The notes beneath the pieces were generated by a model. The model was not told the DNA's origin. It saw only the letters and a list, made by a program, of their open reading frames with translations, and searched no databases. The position numbers and the translations under genes are program-made. From Citrus sinensis (lineage: Eukaryota > Streptophyta > Magnoliopsida > Sapindales > Rutaceae), in contig NC_068560.1 of assembly GCF_022201045.2 (NCBI RefSeq), positions 24,569,501 through 24,633,500 on the forward strand: a DNA stretch of 64,000 nt, written 5' to 3'. Below are positions 49,664 to 64,000 of the stretch, in pieces. Numbering within the stretch: position 1 is the first letter of the stretch; each line of letters opens with the position of its first letter.

Positions 49664-50694
49664 TCCAATTTCTGATGATGATGAGAATTGAGAAGATGAT
49701 GAGAGACTTTTTTTTGGGGGGGAAAGTTTATGAAAATGACAATGGATCTCATCTTGTGAAGTGGGATAAGGTAGCGAGGCCTAAAACGAGAGGTGGATTA
49801 GGAATTGGCAATGTGGAAAAGAAAAGTAGAGTTCTCTTAGCAAAATGGCTCTGGAGGTTTCCCTTGGAGAGGACCTCTCTTTGGCACTCCATTATTCGCA
49901 GCAAGTATCCAAATGGATGGGATGAAAACATGGTTAAGGAAAGGCTATACCTAAAGAGTATCCCACTTTTCTTAGTTTTTTTGCCTTAGAAGTGGGTAAT
50001 GGGAAGGCTATTCGTTTTTGGGGATAAGTGGAGGGGTAGTGGTTCGTTGTGTGAGAAATTCCCCCACTCGTACAGGTTATGCCTTTGTAGGAATATCTCA
50101 ATTCTCTTTAGCATAGCTCTCTGCTCATTAAATTATGAAGAAGTGATGCAAAGAAAATTTCTTAATTTTTGTCTCTCTCCTTATTGGTGTGTCATGTGTA
50201 AGAGAAGCGCAGAAACTTCACGTCGTATTTTTCTTCCAGGTTCTTGTGATTCGATTCTTACAGAGAATTCCTTTGTTTTGGGTAGAGGAGCAAAGGCTAA
50301 AAGTCTTTGTAAATGTGCACTGGCAGCACTGTTTTGGATAATATGGGAGGAAAGAAATGTTCCCATCTTTAAGGAGAAAAGTGTAGATAATAGTATAATA
50401 CTGAAGAACTATGCAATAAAGTTCGTCTTTTTGCTTTACTTTGAACTTCAGTTTTTAAGGAGTTTCAAAATTCTTCCTTTTTCTTCATATATATATATAA
50501 ATTGGAATGGAATTTTGAGATAAGGAGTCATACTGATTCTAACCTTGTATATGGGCGATTGAGTATACTTTTCCACAGCACAAATAATGCTAGTCTTTAT
50601 TTTTTGAGCGAACGGCTGGTCCACTATCTGTTTTGACATCTTCATTATTGATACAGTTTTGAGTTTCTTAAGGAAAAATAATAATAATAATAAT
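49664..50694 (+). mobile_element. Decayed LINE, C-terminal zf-RVT region to 3' tail
   Basis: Translated fragments match the region downstream of the reverse transcriptase in plant L1-type LINEs: FFLGG, HLVKWDKVARPK, GGLGIGN, LLAKWLWRF and SLWHSIIRSKYP. An FWDDxW-like segment follows, then a zf-RVT-like C-x2-C motif and CKCALAALFWIIWEERN. At least one frame change (near 49990) and several losses break it. The 3' end carries GAGTTTCTTAAGG and then a (TAA)n tail at about 50680-50694. Its last ~250 bp match the minus-strand copy at 34.9 kb. The 5' end is truncated, and no target duplication was identified. Confidence 0.85.
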
Positions 50695-52343
50695 AATTTT
50701 TCCACATAGCTAGGCTTGGTGCATATCAGTGTGGCAAGGAGACAACTAGACTCTGGCGTTCCAATGTCATTTGTCACAGTTTCAAGAACCTTTTGGTTAT
50801 TGCTTCACGTAAAAGAATATGCATTGGCGCCTTGGTGGACCAATAAATAAGCCTTTTGTGCAAGTATGATCCAATTGTAAGTTGCGGATGTCTTACGATT
50901 TAATTTCGCCATTTGGCCTTCAACAAGAGAAGATTTAACTTACTATATTCCATGCCCTCTGCCATTTAGAAACCTTCAGCTACGATGTAGCAATATCCAC
51001 CGAAATATCACATAAAACGCCAATCCAAAATTGACAATAGAAGCACCCAAAATTACTAAAGTTGATGACATTTTCAATGGTTATCGAGATGAACCCTAAT
51101 TCTTTGGTTAAAGTCTATAAGCTTAGGATACCTCTAGGCTGTAACCATAGTACTCATGACCTAGGCTAAAAATTAAATCATCAAAGCTTATAAGCTCCAA
51201 GTTTTATCAAACCTTGTTTCCCAAAAATAAAAAAAAATAAAATAAAATAAACCTTAAATTTTCACTCACATCTGGTGGATTCAAGCTGGAACTGAAAGAA
51301 AAACCAAAGCTTTGGTAAATAGAAGCACGCATGTCTATCAATGAGACAACACCTAAACCCCAAAGTATAATTATGCTTTATAAGCCCTTTTTAACTCAGT
51401 GATGATCTAAGAAGTTCTAAACTTTCGTAACACCACAGGCTCAATCCATATGGTAAAAAACAATTCATCTGCCGGAGAGGCACAACACCCTAAAAGATGA
51501 TTTTATTCCATAAGATCTATTAATTTAGAAGTAATCCCACAAGTTCTAACTTAACGCACATCACTACAAGCTATGTGCAAATATTCAGCAGATTTCAGCT
51601 CTAACAAGGCACCTAATAGCTAATGCTGTGCCTATGTACTTTATTGCTTTTCCAGATTAAATAAAAGAAATGAATTATCTACCCCGAAACCATTATATTA
51701 CAGCCACTCTTCAGTGCCCAATTGCTTATCAATATCAATAGCCATGTACAAGTCTACCAAATGTACGACATCAAATAGACCAAATGATATTGTTTTGAAA
51801 TACATAGCAAAAGGAAGTATTTTCTGCATCATCATAGATCAGGAGTTTTGACGTCAAATCAAAGGAAAATACATAGGCAATTTGCATTCATTCCCCTTCC
51901 CCATTTTCCCCTTGCCACCATTAATACACACAAAAAAATTTCATTAACCAAAAGTATATTTTGACAACAATGAATCAAGATAGCAATCTCAAAAACCCAG
52001 TAATGTGAGGCTCAAAATAAAGAAACATTGTATTTATATAATGACTATATCTTTATCCAACGGAGAATTTAAATATAATGACTGTATCTTTATCCAAGGG
52101 AGAATTTAATCTATGTATAAATAAAACAGTTATTTACACCTATCCAATCAACCGCAAGAGTAAATACATAAAAACTAAAAATTCATTATTCAACATCTGT
52201 TCTATAGGAAGAAGAAAAGGCCAAAGACAGAATCAAACTCAAATGAAGCTAATCCCTATGCTGTCAACCAACCACTGATGAATCACGTGATTGATGAAAA
52301 CCCAAATACTCCACCATCCAATCTTCAATCAGGATTCAGTCCT
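50695..52343. other. Intergenic, no gene seen
   Basis: Includes a 37-bp tandem duplication at about 52039-52112 (two copies containing ATCTTTATCCAA and GGAGAATTTAA). The part next to 52343 should include the 3' UTR of the GeBP-like gene. Confidence 0.55.
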
Positions 52344-53606
52344 TTACCCTCCCATGGACCGCAACTCCTCCAATGCAACCTTAATCTGATCCTGCACCAA
52401 CTCCAACCGCTTTGAGTACACTTCCAACTCCAAAATCTGCTGTTTCCTCCACTTCTCATCCACCACCTCACTTCCTCCTCCTACTCCACTCCCACCAAAC
52501 CCCATCATCCCCATTCCGATCCCAGCCCCACCAAACCCCATTGGCATGATGGCGTTCATTGCCAACCCCCCAATCCCTCTCCCACCCATCCCTCCCATCA
52601 CATTGCTCAGCAATTCTCTAAACAACGGTGACAAACAACTCCTCACTGTCTCCTCCACCACCCCAGCAATCCCACTACCACCACCGACACCACCACCGCT
52701 ATTTACATTCATATTCTCACAATTATTCATGGTTCCTGAACTAACATTATCATTACCTCCTGCTTTTGACCTAGACCTCTTCCTAGGCCTTGGCGTAACC
52801 TTTTCCTCATTAGCATTTCCGCCAACAAATCCATAATTATTATTGTAGTTACTGTTATTATTATTATTATTCCTCATTTCGTGACTAATAACAAGATGAT
52901 TATTGCTGTTATTAGCATCCTCATCATCTAAAACACTAACATTGGGGGTACTACTCCAAATCTTACGAGAGATTTCAAACGTGGCCTGATCATGAGCCGT
53001 TTTGAAAGAGAAATCCTTACCTGAGGTGATCTTATTCATCACGTTTCGGTACTTCTTCTTCAACCGCCTTAGCTTCTCGACCAATTGATTCTTGTTGAAG
53101 TCAAGCTGGAGCTTTGACTTTATCTGGTCGTAGAACAACGCCGTGTCGTGGTGATGCGCGTTTCCCCGCTGCGTCGTGTAGTCGAGGAACCCTTGCAACA
53201 GCTCGATCTCATCCTCGTCCGTCCACAGCCGTTGAAACAGACGTCTGGATTCGTCCAATTGCTGCGGCAACGGCTTCTTCTCCTCGTGTACGGTAACGCT
53301 TTCGGCGACACGTTGCCGTTTAGGATCGGTCTCGTCGATCGCGGCTGGTGGCAAAGCGAGGGTGACGGTTGCGGCAGAGGCGGAGGAGGAAGGGAAGGCA
53401 ACGGTTACGGTAGGCGTTTCGGCGGCGGCGGCGGAGGGAACGGTGGCGGTGGAGGCGGAATTGAGGTCCTCTTCGTCGTCTTCCTCTTCTTCGTCGGGTA
53501 GTACGTCGTCGTTTTCCTCCAGGTCGTCCTCTTCGGAGGATTCCTCGTCTTCTTCGAGGTCTTGGTCTTCCTCTGGTAAAACGGTGTCGTGCTGCTCCGA
53601 GGCCAT
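52344..53606 (-). CDS. GeBP/STKL-family DNA-binding protein (DUF573)
   Basis: An intronless 420-residue protein. Residues 11-48 are strongly acidic (Glu/Asp). The DUF573 DNA-binding domain spans about 122-218, starting RLFQRLWTDEDEIELLQGF and continuing with the helix QLVEKLRRLKKKYRN and KDFSFKTAHDQATFEISRKIW. That pattern defines the plant GeBP / storekeeper-like family. A basic nuclear localisation signal PRPRKRSRSK sits at 272-281, followed by Asn-rich and Gly/Met-rich low-complexity stretches. The C-terminus (about 388-416) has regularly spaced Leu/Val and matches the leucine-zipper-like dimerisation region of GeBP proteins. Family members influence cytokinin response, trichome development or sugar signalling. 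Which clade this belongs to cannot be decided by eye, so no symbol is given. ATG 53604-53606 gives the typical acidic N-terminus. Confidence 0.9.
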   Translation of the reverse strand: MASEQHDTVLPEEDQDLEEDEESSEEDDLEENDDVLPDEEEEDDEEDLNSASTATVPSAAAAETPTVTVAFPSSSASAATVTLALPPAAIDETDPKRQRVAESVTVHEEKKPLPQQLDESRRLFQRLWTDEDEIELLQGFLDYTTQRGNAHHHDTALFYDQIKSKLQLDFNKNQLVEKLRRLKKKYRNVMNKITSGKDFSFKTAHDQATFEISRKIWSSTPNVSVLDDEDANNSNNHLVISHEMRNNNNNNSNYNNNYGFVGGNANEEKVTPRPRKRSRSKAGGNDNVSSGTMNNCENMNVNSGGGVGGGSGIAGVVEETVRSCLSPLFRELLSNVMGGMGGRGIGGLAMNAIMPMGFGGAGIGMGMMGFGGSGVGGGSEVVDEKWRKQQILELEVYSKRLELVQDQIKVALEELRSMGG

Positions 53607-55077
53607 TAAACAGATAGAGAAAGTGAGCGAGGGGATCTAGACAGGGAGAGAGTTAACCGAGTGGTTTGGTTTAGTTAATTTGGTTCGACAGAATTGGGGC
53701 TCAGCGACACTCAGGTTATGCTTGTGGCTCACGAGAATTGGTTTTGTTTTTCCTCTGTCATTGCGTATTGGAACTACGACTTGGTCTAGCAAGTGGGCCC
53801 ACCGGCCTATGTGGCATCGATGGTGCGCGATATTTTTTTATTTGAAATAAGAATTCCTCTTTTCAACTTAATGGCCGTCTGTTTGCACTCGAGGATAAGT
53901 TAACTCCAACTCTGGATAGGGACTGTAATAAAATAACAGGGGTGGTTTTGCCACGTGGATGATTACGATGATGACGGCTCACAGAGAGTCACGCTGGTTT
54001 CCGGGTGCTATATTCTGTGTCTGTGTTTTTACACGTACGAGGAAATGAGGAAACCTATGAACCAGCACAAGTAAAACGTTTGCCAACTGTGTCCAAGTCA
54101 GCGATGATGGTTAAGTGCTCCGAATGTAATAATTAAACGGATCACTCTATGTGCGGTGAGTGCGTGTATGTTACGTTTAATGTAACGTAGCACTGGCCTC
54201 ATTGAAAAGATTTAATTTAAAGAGAGAGAGAGAGTCCACGTCAATCATTGTCTAACCAGAAAACAATTTACCGACAGTTCGGTACTGGATTACTGTTTTA
54301 TAATAATCCAACCAAATACAGCCCGCCACAAGTAACGAACTCAAGTAATACAAATCCAATTCGAAATTAAACCAACCGTGAATGTGAAATCACAACCGAA
54401 ACAGACTGTACATGCATACAGCTAAACCACTTTAGGTTTCTGATATCCAGCACATGGCATCCACTCAACTCAAAACCATTCAGTTCATGAATCTCAGATG
54501 AGAGCTTATCTTTGAGTGCTGAAACGAATGACCAATCTTAAATCCAGAAATTATAAGAAAAAGTTTGTATTGTTTAAACATCTGGTAACTAGAATTTAAG
54601 CTGAGATTGAATAAAATACATAGGTTACATTCTGTCCATTTCTCCAACACAAATCAGCTATTTTGCCGATTGCTCACAATGAAGTTGGAACAGTATTGAA
54701 GGGGGTGAAGTAAATTTCCTGTGATCCTAAACCAAACTGTAGCATATGTGTATTGTACAGCCATCCTTAATAACAAGGAATAGAAGATCTAAAAAAGCTA
54801 GGTTGAAATGAGAATTGTCCCGGTGTAATTACAGAAACTCACCTTCCAAACTCAACTTCTCTTTGTATGTAGTTTCCACACAGATATCAGACTTTTGGAG
54901 CAGAGGGAAAGGGCAGGAACATTAACTTGCACCGTGAAATGACAACTTGCATTCGCCCCAAGCATCAGGTCAGGCATGTTTCTTGAGCCTTATATAACAC
55001 AGATTCAATGGAGAGCTCAAACTGCAACAGTGGGGTATTCCAAGCACAAAACAGGAAGGGTTTGATCAAATCAGAAG
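53607..55077. other. GeBP-like promoter and XRN4 3' UTR region
   Basis: Non-coding. It contains an (AG)n run near 54220-54232 and the near-palindrome GTTACGTTTAATGTAAC at about 54170-54187. The 3' UTR of XRN4 probably covers several hundred bases below 55077. Confidence 0.5.
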
Positions 55078-63615
<8,538 letters not shown>

Positions 63616-64000
63616 GGCTCAGAGTTCTTTGGTCCGGATCCGTACGGTTCGGTTGAAATAATAATTTTTTTTAATGAAACTAAAATTAAATTAGAAATTT
63701 AGAAAATAGGAAGATGAGTGTACTAGCGACGGAAAATAGAAAATCAGCTCCGTTGGAGATCTGTGTATGGACAGGTAAACGGTGGGCCTACGGAGGCGGC
63801 AGAAGTAGGTGGTTGACGATTTGACGAAAATGCCCTTGGATTACGTGCGGACTTGAAGCGGAGTTGAAATTACTTAATTGTCTGAAGAAGGAGGTTGGGG
63901 AAAGTTTGACTCAATTGAGGAATGTTTGGACGCGATGATGAATCAATTCCATTTCCAATCGAGGATGTTTGGATACAACGATAAGTTTACGGGTGGTAAA
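63616..64000. other. XRN4 5' leader and promoter region
   Basis: Upstream of the XRN4 start on the minus strand. No clear TATA box was picked out and no second gene starts before the window ends. Confidence 0.5.

Noticed and set aside
52546..53640. Plus-strand open frames opposite the GeBP-like gene
   Set aside because: Composition mirrors the low-complexity coding strand; no motifs.

Overview
This window is nuclear DNA from a flowering plant, most likely a core eudicot. The genes are intron-rich with GT-AG introns, the intergenic DNA is AT-rich, and all recognisable host proteins are plant families closest in memory to dicot proteins. Two neighbour pairs match Arabidopsis gene order as I recall it: eS24 next to guanosine deaminase, and XRN4 near a chloroplast rubredoxin. 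The species cannot be fixed from the sequence. A woody dicot such as Citrus is only a guess.

Layout. 1-6.9 kb is a rearranged, inactive endogenous pararetrovirus (Caulimoviridae, florendovirus-like). It holds the protease-reverse transcriptase-RNase H end of ORF1, a downstream ORF2, the promoter and leader, and a coat-protein fragment. A second copy of the ORF2 tail plus promoter follows, then an inverted piece of ORF2 sitting directly behind that promoter. 7-17.2 kb is a decayed local array: diverged duplicated flanks, four tandem ~209-bp promoter-like units, two members of an unrecognised coiled-coil gene family (one open but truncated, one pseudogene carrying a hAT MITE) and an F-box pseudogene. 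17.2-21.9 kb is gene-poor, with a second hAT-like MITE.

22-63.6 kb is the conserved gene block: ribosomal protein eS24 (+), guanosine deaminase GSDA (+), the COPII coat subunit SEC24 (-, 24 coding exons, one GC-AG intron), a chloroplast rubredoxin (-), PUX1 (-), a GeBP/STKL-type DNA-binding protein (-) and the cytoplasmic 5'-3' exoribonuclease XRN4 (-, 22 exons). These are unrelated housekeeping functions (translation, purine catabolism, ER export, photosystem assembly, CDC48 regulation, transcription, mRNA decay) and do not form one pathway. Introns and intergenic spaces carry two Mutator-type MITEs, a 5'-truncated LINE with 14-bp target duplications, a related longer LINE fragment and a probable SINE.

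Most worth a second look: the viral promoter aimed at an antisense copy of its own ORF2; the tandem promoter array; the GC-AG intron in SEC24; and the mobile elements with readable target-site duplications. All exon boundaries were read by eye and checked by frame arithmetic, not against transcripts.
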